Source: Zingiber officinale (Eukaryota; Streptophyta; Magnoliopsida; Zingiberales; Zingiberaceae). Taken from it: 64,000 bases of DNA. Shown here in pieces: positions 1 through 10,528 of the stretch (position 1 is the first letter of the stretch; each line of letters starts with the position of its first letter). The stretch spans positions 124,469,750 to 124,533,749 of the forward strand of contig NC_055996.1 in NCBI RefSeq assembly GCF_018446385.1, written 5' to 3'. The translations under genes were made by a program, and so were the position numbers. Below the pieces are notes generated by a model. That model searched no databases. It worked only from the letters and a program-made list of their open reading frames with translations, and was not told where the DNA came from.

Positions 1-1693
1 TTCTCGGTTATGGCGTGTACCTCGATTCGGGGCGCCTTCCGAGCGGAGCCAGCTTCTGCTCGGATCATCTCTATATAGCACTGCCGAGCTGCTAGCTGAT
101 CTCCACACACTTCTCCTACTTTGTCCTCCACGGGGAACTTTATCTTTTGGTGGAAGGTTGAGACAACCGCTCGGAATTCGCCGAGCGCTGGTCGTCCCAA
201 AATGACGTTGTAGGATGATGGAGAGTCGACCACCACGAAGTTTATTGTCCTGGTCCTCCTGAGCGGCTCCTCTCCCAGCGAGGTGGCTAGCCGGATCTGT
301 CCGACCTGCTGAACTTGTTGCCCGTAAACCCGTGAGAGCGGGTCGTCATGGCGCTCGACTCGATCAATTTGCGAGATCGAACGCCTTCTTGAATATGATG
401 TTGACCGAGCTCCTGTGTCAACAAATATGCGGTGAATGGTGTAATTTGCTATTACCGCTTTAATGAGCAGCGTGTCGTCGGCACTTCTACTCCTTCCAAG
501 TCCCCGGTCCGAAAGTGATTTCGTCCACTTGCCCGCTCTGGCTACAAACCGACCGCGTGGATCTGCACTGCGACGCCCGCCTTTCTGGCTCGATTGGAGT
601 CCCCTCCGGTCGGTCCGCCGGCAATAACGTTGATCTCGCCTCGGGAAGTATTGTTCCGGTTTTCCTCTTCCCGAGCGGACGGTCGTGACCGTTCTCTGGA
701 CGCCCGACGATTCTCCTGCCTCGGAGATCGGTGCCACTCGGGTGTCTGCTGATGTCGTCTCTCGGTGCGGGTCCGGTCGGCTTCATGGGTCCTATGTCTC
801 TTGTCGATGGGAGGAGACCGTCGTTCGACTTTCCTGGGAAAAGGATTGGATACAAAGGGAAGGTTTCGGCAATCCCTCGTGTTGTGCGTATCCGTCTGGT
901 GGAAGGTGCAGAACATAGGGGTTCACCTCTTCTTTGGCTTGGGCCGAGCGGCAGCCACCTCTTGTACGTGAGATCTGGCATGGGGGGATCGGATTGCATC
1001 GGCCCTCGGTCCTCTAGGTGGCTGCTGAGCGGTGTGCTGTTTCCGCTCGGCATGAGTAGGTGCCCGCTCGGCTGGAGCTTCCTTTTTCCGAGCAGCTTGC
1101 GCTTCTTCCACATTTATATATTCGTTGGCTCGATGTAGCATGTGATCATAGTCCCGGGGCGGCTTTCGGATGAGCGACCGGAAGAAGTCCCCATCCGCAA
1201 GGCCTTGCGTGAAGGCGTTCATCATCGTCTCCGAAGTGGCCGTTGGGATGTCCATCGCCACTTGGTTGAATCTCTGAATGTAAGCTCGAAGCGATTCTCT
1301 CGGCTCTTGCTTGATGGCGAACAAACTGACACTTGTCTTTTGATACCGCCGACTACTGGCGAAGTGGTGGAGGAAGGCCGTTCGGAATTCCTTGAAGCTC
1401 GTGATGGATCCGTCCGGCAGCCTCCGGAACCACCGTTGAGCGGACCCCGAGAGGGTGGTAAGAAAGACGCGGCATTTCACTCCATCGGTGTATTGGTGGA
1501 GCGTGGCTGTGTTGTCGAACTTACCCAGATGGTCATCCGGGTCCGTTGTTCCATTGTACTCGCCGATCGTCGGAGGCACGTAGTGCTTGGGTAGAGGATC
1601 TCGTAGAATAGCCTCCGAGAATTGGCGATTGGTCCGCTCGGGAGATGGGTCTGCCCGGGGAGCTTTCCCTTTTCTGTCGTCTCGCCTTGGCAT
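1..1693 (-). pseudogene. Gypsy gag-protease, broken
   Basis: The reading frame starts at 1693 (MPRRDDRKGKAPRAD) and carries a retrotransposon gag domain (residues about 30-180: YNGTTDPDDHLGKFDN, FSGSAQ-like LSGSAQRWFRRLP). An in-frame TGA at 923-925 separates this from the continuation with a CCHC-like finger (from 916). A second break lies near 542, where the frame changes toward the segment ending at 487. Below 480 the protease follows: DDTLLIKAVIANYTIHRIFVDTG holds the catalytic D-T-G, and a single-base loss right after it shifts the frame. Further down, FVVVDSPSSYNVILGRP is the usual second protease block. At least four lesions make the product non-functional. Confidence 0.85.
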
Positions 1694-1935
1694 TTCGAAG
1701 AAGAGTCTCTATCTCCGAGCTGGTCCGGCCGGTGCGAAATAAGGCCGGTGGAATGCGACTTGGTCGGAGGTGCTTCCGCCGCCACCCGACGCAGATGTTG
1801 CTTGTTGCTCGGCTCGCTCGGCTTTTGTTCAACAATTTTGGAGGCCCTTATCTCGACCAGCGCGCGAGTTCTTTTGAAAGCGCCACCGTGTGTTGTCGTC
1901 CCCTCGCCCATTGTTTCCGATCGGATGCGGGGGCG

Positions 1936-1954
1936 TTCCCACAGACGGCGCCAA
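1936..1954 (-). other. Primer-binding site of the gypsy element
   Basis: On the minus strand this reads TTGGCGCCGTCTGTGGGAA, a primer-site sequence frequent in plant gypsy elements. It lies directly inside the LTR end at 1957. The tRNA species is not assigned here. Confidence 0.75.
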
Positions 1955-1956
1955 TT

Positions 1957-2659
1957 TGATCCTGTCCGAATCGCTGAACTGGGCACGCGGCACGCTCCCA
2001 ATGGTTGGAGTGAACCTCCGGCTGAGTTCCGGCGATCTGCACTGAAAGTCTAGCCGGGAAGGGGTTCCGGCGACGACCCTCCGCCCAAGTCGGTAAGGGG
2101 TGGAGAAAGTGGCTGCCAAATTTGTATTATGCGTACCTTCGGCGAAGTAATAGCCTCTTTATATAGGATGGAGAAGGAACTGATGCACGCCTACCGAGGT
2201 GCGTACGTGTCAGCAGCCCATACCACGGTATGCACTTGTCAGAGAGCTTACCTGACACCATGCTGCCACAGTCGAGCATGTTCTTTGATGGGACGGCAGG
2301 ACCACCCGTTGTCAGACTAGAACTATGGCATAGCCATACGACTTGACGGCTGTCAGCAGATATCCCCGTCTTTTACCCACCGTCTGACTGGGGTGCCCGT
2401 CCCGCCGAGCGGGCGATGAACGTCGTCCGGACGAGCTTGATTCTTTGCGCCGTCCGGGCGGCACTTCCTTCCGCTCGGTCATTACGCACTGTTTTATTTG
2501 AGCGTCGGAACCCTGGTCCCTACCAGGGTGCCTTTTACTATCAGATTTCCCTTTCTTCTGAGTCCGGTCGGCTCGCCCTTTTCCGGCGAACCACTAGACC
2601 CTTTGACCTCCCCTCAGCGTTGACTCCTTATGGGGTTCCGGATTTTTACTGCCGGATCA
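1957..2659 (-). repeat. 5' LTR of the gypsy element (703 bp)
   Basis: The repeat begins TGATCC and ends GGATCA on the plus strand, a perfect 6-bp inverted terminus of the TG...CA type, and its inner end lies 2 bp from the primer site. It holds a TATA box at 2154-2166 on the minus strand. Short palindromes of the CCGAGCGG / CCGCTCGG type recur in it (for example near 2406) and again in the gag region. Confidence 0.8.
2154..2166 (-). promoter_or_regulatory. TATA box of the gypsy LTR promoter
   Basis: CCTATATAAAGAG on the minus strand lies inside the LTR, about 200 bp from its inner end. Transcription would run toward lower coordinates, through the primer site and gag. Confidence 0.6.
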
Positions 2660-5240
2660 TCCCCCTTAATACAGGGCTTTCTTTTTGAATCAGATTTTCT
2701 TTTACTTTTGAATTTCCCTACTCTCCCCCTTTGCCATTTATCAAAAAATAAGCCAGTTGAAAGCAAGTTTTAAGTTTTTAGAAGAAACAGATTTAGGCTT
2801 TGAAAGAAGGTAAAAATGCTTGTGTAACACCTAGCTTATAATTAAATTGTTAGCTAAGGGAGAAGGAGGACTTAAAAGGAATATTTTTCACCTAAGTTAT
2901 GAATGATGACTTTAGCCACTTTTGAAACTTAGTTGTTTTTAGAAAAAAATACTTAACTAAATTTTGAAAAACTTAGCTAGATTTTAAAGAATTTTTGGAG
3001 CCAAATTATTTTTGAAAAAAAAATTGAAGTCACTTAGCAGAAATCTTTTGAAAGCAATGAGTTAAATTTTGCAAGTAAAGAAATATGTTTTTTAATACTT
3101 TTAGCTAAGTATAGAAAGAATCTAAGAGGTAACTTAGAGAAGTATTTTAGCAAAAATTTATAAAGGTGGCTAAGTTTGAGAAAGTTTGAAAATTGCTATA
3201 TGAGTCACTTAGCTAAGCCTTTTGCAAACATTGAATTTTGAAAATGTAGTTTCAGTTTAAACAGATACTTAGCTTAAAAACTTAATTTTGAAAAAATAGG
3301 AGTAAGAATTTATGAAACTTTAGGACGAAGAGGGAGTAACTAAAAGTTTAAATTAGGTTATTTAATCAAATTCAGTTGGTCCTTAAGTCCAAGCATGAGT
3401 CAGGTTAAATAGATGTTAAGTTATCCAAATTGTTTTGATCAGGTATCAGAGCCCTAAAGCATGCTCAATCTTACAATCTCCATTTGAAAAGTTTTTCGAA
3501 AGATATTTAATTAAATTTGAAAAGCTCTTCAAAAGTTACTTGATAATTAGCTTGACTCCGTTCACTCCCCCTTAATTAATGCAAACATGACTCCCTAGGG
3601 TCCTAGAGTCCAAGCATGTATAAAATATAATAGGTCTTTTATATTTTGTCTAATTTTCCATCTCACCTATTCTAGGTTTTCAGGCATGTTTAGCTTATGA
3701 GTGGTGTCAGATAAAGTTAACTTTGTTAATAAAACTATTGAAAATATAAGTTTGAATTTCAAATTAGTAAATATTAAACTTTGAGACTATAGTAAAAATT
3801 AATTGGAGTTAACATTTGCAATCATAATATGATTTGAGAATTAAAGATTTTTAAAACCTTTTAAATTAATTAATATTTTGAAATTAATTGAATAATATTA
3901 TGAAATTATTTGACTAATATTTTGAAAAAAAAATTTAAATGAATTTGGAATGAATTTTCAAAAGATTTAAAATATTTTTTTTTCAAATAATTTTGAAATT
4001 AAGTTTTAAAAGATTTTTAAATAATTTTTTTAAAGATTTTTCAGATAATTTTGAAATTAAGTTTTAAAAGATTTTTAAATAATTTTTTAAAAGATTTTTC
4101 AAATAATTTTGAAATTAAGTTTTAAAAAATTTTTAAATAATTTTTAAAAACATTTTTCAAATAATTTTGAAATTAAGTTTTAAAAGATTTTTAAATAATT
4201 TTTTAAAAGATTTTTCAAATAATTTTGAAATTAAGTTTTAAAAGATTTTTAAATAATTTTGAAAAGTTTTTAAAATAATTTTGAAATTGATTTTGAAAAT
4301 AATTTTTAAATAATTTTGAAATTGATTTTGAAGATAATTTTTAAATAATTTTGAAATTGAAAAAATAATATTAAATTAAATTCAAATAATATTAATTATG
4401 AATTTAATTTTCAATTTGAATTTCAAATTTGATTCTCTTTTAAATTTCTATTCCTTAGTCATCTCACCCGATCTAAATTTTCAATCAGGTAATCCTACAA
4501 GTTTTGTGAGATGAATTAGGTTCAATTATAGGGTTTAGTTTAACTTTGTGTTAGATTCAGGTTTAGCTTTGGGTTCAACAAGTAGGCGTTCTTTGGATAA
4601 ACTTCTGGGCTATGGTGAGTCACAAGGACATCATTAAAGTAACCATGCCTTCGAGGTTTTCCAAATAGTCCTTCCCATTGAACTTAGTACAAAACCTTGG
4701 TCTAACTGGTTAGGATCCATAAAGGGTAGCTTCGATCAGTTCCACTTAGCCAAATGCACCAGGTCGAAGCCATATCTTCCTAGACATGCGATGACTAAGT
4801 TTCCCCAACATACTATCATCCAATACTTCACCAGTACCGTGGGTCAAGTTAAGCCTAGCCCTTTTTATTCTAATCCTATTTACCCTGCCGGGTAGATTAA
4901 GTTGGGTTACCCAGTCGGGTAGTTGAGTCGGGGGTGCCAGCTATTCTGGATCCTCCTTCTATTTTTATTTGATTTTTGAATTTTGAATTTTTTATTTAAT
5001 TTTGAATTTTTTTAATTTAATTTCGAATTGTGAATTTTGAATAATTTAATTTCGAATTTTTAATTATTTAATTTAATTTCGAATTTTTAATAGAATTTTG
5101 AATTATTAATTTTTAATTTAATTTTAAATTTTTTAATTGAATTTTGAATTATTTAATTTAATTTCGAATTTTTTAATTGAATTTTGAATCATTAATTTTT
5201 AATTTAATTTTGAATTTTTAATAGAATTTTGAATTTTGAA
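2660..5240. other. AT-rich non-coding spacer, probably internal to the copia relic
   Basis: No usable reading frame exists here. The stretch is very AT-rich and consists largely of variations on AATTTTGAAATT and TTTGAATT. It contains the 58-bp tandem array at 3960-4260. At 4570-4860 a less AT-rich block resembles non-coding material downstream of gag in other plant copia elements. The stretch lies between the end of a copia gag and the gypsy LTR, so I take it as that copia element's interior, interrupted or truncated at 2659/2660. The origin is inferred. Confidence 0.5.
3960..4260. repeat. 58-bp tandem array, about 5 copies
   Basis: The phrase TTTTGAAATTAAG recurs with its G at 3995, 4053, 4111, 4169 and 4227, a constant 58-bp step. 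The unit is nearly pure A and T. Copies differ by a few bases, so the array is not brand new. Confidence 0.85.
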
Positions 5241-6914
5241 TTATGTTCGTTTTATTAATATCGTTTTTGTTTTTGCTCCCCCTGGATCATAGCCTCGATA
5301 TGGTTTATCGAGGTAGTGTATTTGATCCTTCGGGATCCAATATTGACCAAGTCCAACTTGATTAATCAATTTGGACTTGGGGATCCATGCTTGGACTGAT
5401 TTTCTATTTGCTTTTTGTACAAGAGATAAATAAGATTTGTATTTTTTCTTTGGTTTAAATCCTAGACCAGTTCTATTATAAACGACTCTTTATGTCCCAA
5501 GAATTATGTCAAGATTCTTGGAATCTAAAGAAAACCGTTCTAGTGTTTTCTCCAGATCCTTGACTTGAGTTTTCAGGCTGGAATTCTCTTCCTCAAGTTT
5601 TTGAGCTTGAGTTGAGTTTCCAGTCTGAACTGGTTCAATCAGAGATTTGGAGTTAGTCACTTCTTTAAGGACAACTACTTCCTTTAGAAGTGACTTAACT
5701 CTGAGGTTTGATTTAGCTAACTTTCGCAATAAATAATTAACTAGATTATTAAGTCTAGAAATACTCACAGCGGGGTCTGGCCCTTCGGAAACGGATACGG
5801 ATCCGTGGCTTCGCTCGGACTCGGCCTCCGACTCACTCTCGCTTTCAGACACGTCGATCTGGTCCCGGGCCATCAGTGCGAGGAGACTCGTCTGATCGAG
5901 TTCCTCGTCGGTATCTTCTTCTGAGGATTCGTCCCATGTCGCCTTCAGGGCCTTCTTCTTTCGCTTCTTTGCATCCTTCAGACTTGGGCAGTTGGCCTTG
6001 ATGTGCCCCTTCTGGTTGCACCCGTAGCAGATAACCTCGAACTTACCCTTCGAACTCGGTTGAACCTCCTTGGATTGTACTGTCTTCTTTAGATCTCTCT
6101 TGTTGAAGCCCTTTTTCTTCTTGTAGAGCTTCTTTACGAGGTTCATGAGCTCGGTTGATAATTCATCGTCTTCATCGTCTGAGTCGGGTTCTTCTTCCGA
6201 CTCCGGTTCAGTTCTTCGTCGTGATCTCGATTCGCGTGTTCAACTGGTACCTTCAACCAAAGCAACCCCCTTCTCGGTTGGCTGTGCATTAGTCTGCTCG
6301 TGAAGTTCGAATTCCGAAAACAATTCATCTAATTTAATACAAGATAGATCCTTAGAGACTTTGTAGGCATCTACCATTGATGCCCACAATGTACTCCTTG
6401 GAAACGAGTTAAGAGCGTACCTTATGATATCCCTATTTTCTACCTTATGCCCGATTTCGTGGAGGGAGTTGAGGATGTCTTGAATTCTTGCGTGCAGTGA
6501 ACTCACCGTCTCACCTTCCTGCATCTTCAGATTATACAATTTATTAAACAAGAGATCTCTCTTGCTTACCTTAGTGTCGGAGGTGCCCTCGTGGAGTTCG
6601 ATCAGCTTCTCCTAGAGCTCCTTTGCTGATGTGAACGGGCCAACTCGATTGAGCTCCTCCTTGGTCAGTCCGCACTGGAGGGTGCAGGTCGCTTTGGCAT
6701 CAGCTTCCACCTTCTTGATTATGGTCGGTTCCCATTTTTCGCAGGGTGTCGGCTTGCCGTCTTCGTCGGATGGGAGTTGTAGTCCAGTCTTGACGATCAT
6801 CCAAGTCTCGAACTGGGTTTTGAGGAATGTTTCCATTCGCCCCTTCCAGTACCCGAAGTCTTCTCCGGTGAAGAGCGGGGGACGAACGGTGCTATAACTC
6901 TCTTGATGGGCCAT
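5241..6914 (-). pseudogene. Copia gag with three in-frame stop codons
   Basis: One uninterrupted frame of 558 codons starts at the ATG at 6914 (MAHQESYSTVRPPLFTGEDF). Three stops break it: TAG at 6612-6614 (codon 101, probably from TGG), TGA at 6240-6242 (codon 225) and TAA at 5490-5492 (codon 475). Domains: an N-terminal copia gag block, a UBN2-type helical region (KLYNLKMQEGETVSSLHARI, codons about 125-210), an acidic stretch, a CCHC zinc knuckle CYGCNQKGHIKANC (codons 296-309), and a Ser/Glu-rich then coiled-coil tail. The frame itself has no indels, so the decay is by point mutation only. No pol follows. Confidence 0.85.
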
Positions 6915-7156
6915 TTGAACTTTTGCACGACAAAAACAACGAAAATATGTTCCAAGACTAAGTCTTGAATTAGTATTGCGAGAATAATTTAAAAGAAAAC
7001 GTACTCGAGTGGTGTTGCACAAACTTCGAGCAAAAACTGATTCGAGAAAAGAATTAGAATATAGCTATAAAGCTAAATTCTAATTGACTCCGAAAAATCT
7101 GAAAATACCACGAAAATTTGTTTTGAAAGGTGGTTGCACCGATTCAAAACGACCCC

Positions 7157-7168
7157 GCTCTGATACCA
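7157..7168 (-). other. Primer-binding site (initiator Met tRNA type)
   Basis: TGGTATCAGAGC on the minus strand is the standard Ty1/copia primer site, complementary to the 3' end of initiator methionine tRNA. It lies 2 bp inside the LTR end at 7171. Confidence 0.85.
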
Positions 7169-7170
7169 AT

Positions 7171-8469
7171 TGTTGGATTGAGACGCGCTAGAGGGGGGGT
7201 GAATAGCACTCGTGGCTATTTCGATTTTCGAATTCATAAAACAATCGAGTAAATAAAACAGAGTAATAAGCAGCGGAATAAAGAGAACAATCAAACACAG
7301 AGACACAGGAATTTACTTCGTTCGGAGCCTGTGACGACTCCTACTCGAAGGCCCGCGATCCTTGATCGCTTTCCGTGGGCAACAACTATAAGCTCGAATA
7401 GAGTACAAGTATTACACTTAAGTACAATTAAAAAAGTAGTTATACCGACAACAGTATAGTTATCTGAAGATTTGGAGCTCCGGGTTATCGGTGTCAAGTT
7501 GCAGCACTTCCGGGTCGTCTGGTTAGCAGCTAGCTAGTTGCAAAGGGATCGCTTGGAATTCGTTGTTTTTAGCTGCTGGTCGAGACCCTCTTATAAAGGG
7601 TGTTCAAGGCGTCTTCAAAGCCATCCAAGGCGCCTCCATGCTGGCCGAGTCACACGCTGAGATAAGGGCTGAACTGGTTGAACCTTATTAGGTTCAAGGT
7701 GCCTTCTTTGCTCTCCAAGGTGCCTTCATCCACCAGTCCAAGGCGCCTTGAGCTTCCTTCAAGGCGCCTCCAAGCCTGCTTCGCAGCCAGCTCATCTTTT
7801 GCACCCGAGGCACCTCCAAGCTCCATGGAGGCGCCTCAGACACTGTTTATCTGAGACTTAACCTTGTTATTCCGTACCTACAAGACATGTTAGATCCAAA
7901 ACACAAACATATCCTGCAAAACAAAAGTTAGCACATATAATATCATAAATATGAAGTTTGACAATCATCGGACTGTCTGGGTCTGACTTCGGATTTCCAA
8001 CCGGAAACCCTAGGTCGACCCGACGCCTACTGTTCCTTTTACGGGGAACGCGTCCTCACCTACTCCACTCAGGAGATTTACCTGTTGCCAGTGCGATCCT
8101 CCAGATTGACTGGACTTTTGCTCGATGCTTCCAGACTTTCTGCTGGACTTCCGCTTCTCGGCTGGTCCAGTCTTTCACCTGGTTCGCGACACCAGGACTT
8201 TCCACCTAGGGTTACCCCCCCTAGGACTTTTGCCTGAAGCACTTGACCCACCAAGACTTTTCGCATAGGATTACCACCCCCTATGACCTAGGGTTACCAC
8301 CCCCTAAGGTTTTCCTCCTTGCCTAACCACAGCTAGGGCTTTTGCCTAAATACACTTAGGACTTTCCTGCAATCTCATTCAGACCGTTAGATCACCAACC
8401 ACCTTAACTTTGAATCTTTTGCCATTATCAAAACTCAGGCTCGATCGTCGGATGCTTCCCGCACCAACA
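7171..8469 (-). repeat. 5' LTR of the copia relic (1,299 bp)
   Basis: The plus-strand ends are TGTTGG (7171) and CCAACA (8469), giving the standard TG...CA inverted terminus, and the primer site lies 2 bp inside the inner end. On the minus strand it opens TGTTGGTGCGGG, as does the solo LTR at 44919. A TATA-like TTATAA sits at 7591-7596. Four GGCGCC palindromes (7629, 7742, 7763, 7830) lie just upstream of it in the direction of transcription. Confidence 0.8.
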
Positions 8470-8820
8470 TCTTTAACATGCTGTCAACGAGACAACCTAG
8501 AAGTACTGCGAATACTTCCCGACGACCCGGAGCTCCAAATTTGATATTTCCTAAGTGTCGTTGGTATTTTTAATTACTATTTTAAATTGTATTTAGCTTG
8601 TAATAATTTCGTGCTTATAGTTGTTGCCCACGGAAAGCGATCAAGGATCGCGAGTCTTCGAGTAGGAGTCGCTACAGGCTCCGAACAAAGTAAATCCCTT
8701 GTGTTTGTGTGTTTATTTTTATTCCGCTGCGTTTATTTACTCGACTGCTTTTACGATTCCGAAACGAACGAAATAGCCGCGAGCGCTATTCACCCCTCTC
8801 TAGCGCTTTTTGATCCAACA
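8470..8820 (+). repeat. Truncated copia LTR, opposite orientation
   Basis: The 3' part of an LTR reads toward CCAACA at 8820 and is followed by a primer site at 8823. Its reverse complement matches the inner part of the 7171-8469 LTR closely: the same GTTGCCCACGGAAAGCGATC block, the same run across GGCTCCGAAC, and the same TGTTGGAT terminus. Its own 5' portion is missing exactly where the neighbouring LTR begins at 8469, so the copia relic probably inserted into it. Confidence 0.7.
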
Positions 8821-8822
8821 AT

Positions 8823-8834
8823 TGGTATCAGAGC
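8823..8834 (+). other. Primer-binding site of the truncated plus-strand copia element
   Basis: TGGTATCAGAGC on the plus strand, 2 bp after the LTR end, is the mirror image of the site at 7157-7168. Only about 260 bp of non-coding sequence follow before the next LTR-like start at 9093. Confidence 0.75.
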
Positions 8835-9080
8835 CCGGACTGCCAGAAGGTTTAACCGCTGACTGTGCATAAGAGCTATGGTCTGATTGAGCCATGTGGG
8901 TACAATATTGACCTCGAACAAAGAAAGTGGGGGCTCCTATGTTCGGATCAAGAGGACCAGATACCAGGCAGGAAGTCCTAGTTACGGCTAGGCAAGGAAG
9001 TCCTAGTAGGTCGGGTGGACCGAGGGCCAAGAAGACCTGGTGGGTCGAGGATCGGACATGGGAAGCTTGTGGTCCTTTGT

Positions 9081-9240
9081 TTGAGGGGGGATTGTTGGTG
9101 TTGCAAGGTTGCAAACATAGTCCCACATTGAAAACATATGGAAAAGATCATGGATTTATAAAGAGAAAGATATCTCCATTGGAATGAGACCTTTTGGGGA
9201 GAGCCCAAGAGAAAAGCCATGAGGGCCTAGACCCAAAGTG
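9081..9240 (+). repeat. Polypurine tract and start of another LTR (fragment)
   Basis: TTGAGGGGGGAT at 9081-9092 looks like a polypurine tract and is followed by TGTTGGTG at 9093, the usual LTR start. The next 150 bp (CAAACATAGTCCCACATTG, then a GGCCTAGACCCAAAGTGGAC block) are of a kind often seen at LTR promoters in plants. No matching 3' end could be found, so this is a fragment. The same tract and LTR start recur at 53271-53290. Confidence 0.5.
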
Positions 9241-9617
9241 GACAATATTTTAATTGTTCTAGTAAATTTTTGAGAATTAGATGTGTTCAAGTTGAAATGA
9301 GAATTGAAAGGAAATGAATAATAGACCTTGCTAATGTAATAATTCGATTTGAATCAATTCTAGAATCAACACACATTAATTAGTTATCCTTAGAAAAAAA
9401 TATGACTTGAGACTCATTACTACAACGCTTGTCTTAATTTTAATGAGTTTCAATTTTAATTAATTTGATGTGCCACGTGACATGCAAAAAGGTCGACACC
9501 ATTATTTCTATTGATATTGTTATTTGTAGTGTAGAGTGACAATGTATTCTAGATTCATCATTGATTGTTAGTTAGGACTTTGTTTGTTGCATTAGATTTA
9601 GAGAACAAAATGCTAGG
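9241..9617. other. AT-rich intergenic stretch, nothing recognised
   Basis: I see no reading frame or repeat structure here. The sequence near 9418 (TACTACAACGCTT) resembles the end of a DNA transposon, but no partner end was found. Confidence 0.4.
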
Positions 9618-9785
9618 GTTCTCGAATCTTCGGAGGTGATCTTCAAGGTCGGTGTTGCCTCCATACTCTCTAATCAACAAAGGTTGGAAATGCTTAGGCA
9701 GCTTCTCATCTAGTACCTCTTGAAAGAAAGGTACGCTGGGTTGTTTAGGTGATTCCCGAGCGACAGGAGTCTTTCCTCACTTTGG
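9618..9785 (-). pseudogene. Gypsy gag remnant
   Basis: On the minus strand the sequence reads through VPFFQEVLDEKLPKHFQPL, then IREYGGNTDLEDHLRRFEN. This aligns by eye with the gag block of the element at 923-1693 (LPKHYVPPTIGEYNGTTDPD). Only about 55 codons remain; the rest of gag and all of pol are missing. It belongs with the LTR that starts at 10066. Confidence 0.7.
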
Positions 9786-10065
9786 GTCCCTCGGGGGTGA
9801 ATTTTTAGTCGAAGAGGCTTGTGATCGCTCGATTTTAACACAACCCTCCCCAAGCGCTCAGAAAAACGCTCAGGGAAACTCAAATGGTTGCTTCTACTTT
9901 GATCTTTTCCCTGACACTAGAAACTCCTCTACTGAGGCTGCAGGTGCCCTTGATATTCATAAATAGCTCGTACCCCTTCGGTGTTATGACAACGTTGATT
10001 TTACCGGCTACGTCCATCCTTCATTCTGAAACAGGTGAATGTATTCCCACAGGCGATGTCAAATT

Positions 10066-10528
10066 TGATCCTGTCCGGAAGTTGAGTAGATGAGCAACCA
10101 TTGAGGAGGTAGGAATGTTAATGGAGGAAGGGCTGAGACTTGGAAACCGTGGACCTGTGCACACCACAGAGAGAGCAAACAAGAATGTTAGAGCGAGAAC
10201 CAAGAAGAAGGTCCCTGGCGCAGACACTCCGACGCTCAAGAAGAACAATAGTCCTAGCGAAAAATGTGGAAAAAGATGAAGAGTAGAGCAGTAATGTGGA
10301 TGCATGTACATGCGCATATCTGGCCAATAGATAGGATCCCTTTTTTATACCGCCTCTTATAACCTCTGCAATAATGAAGCGTTAAAGAATGTCCAATGTC
10401 AGAATATGTCGAGTAATGGAGGATGTATGACAACCCTCCCTTAGGCAAAGGAAAGTTCCGTTGTATGTATATGTCAGAGTAGCGAAATATTCCCTGATGA
10501 GTGGTCGATATTCTTTGATAGATGGTTG
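10066..10528 (-). repeat. Gypsy LTR, inner part, split by the copia insertion
   Basis: TGATCCTGTCCGG at 10066 matches the LTR start at 1957, and the adjacent primer site (10040-10065) is a decayed version of the one at 1936. The LTR is interrupted at 10528 by the copia element and resumes at 20418, with GGTTG (10524-10528) duplicated at 20413-20417. Confidence 0.7.

Larger units (their letters stand above)
1..2659 (-). mobile_element. Ty3/gypsy LTR retrotransposon, 5' part, cut by the window start
   Basis: Read on the minus strand this is LTR, primer-binding site, gag and the start of protease, in the order of a Ty3/gypsy element. The 5' LTR is 1957-2659, the primer site abuts it, and gag-protease runs from 1693 to the window edge. 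Reverse transcriptase and the 3' LTR lie outside the window, so the second target duplication cannot be checked. The gag sequence (a block beginning LPKHYVPP, then a zinc-knuckle-like CTFHQTDTHNTRDC) resembles non-chromovirus Tat-type plant gypsy elements; the lineage is inferred from memory of the family. Confidence 0.85.
5241..8469 (-). mobile_element. Gag-only Ty1/copia relic, 5' LTR plus gag
   Basis: On the minus strand the order is LTR (8469 to 7171), initiator-Met-type primer site (7168-7157), leader, then gag (6914 to 5241). No protease, integrase or reverse transcriptase follows in the next 2.6 kb. The lower boundary is unresolved: the AT-rich spacer 2660-5240 probably belongs to it. 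It looks like a non-autonomous family dependent on another element's pol, or a deletion product. Confidence 0.75.

Noticed and set aside
3441..3452. AGGTATCAGAGC, resembling a copia primer site on the plus strand
   Set aside because: No LTR end abuts it and it lies in the AT-rich spacer; treated as chance or a decayed trace.
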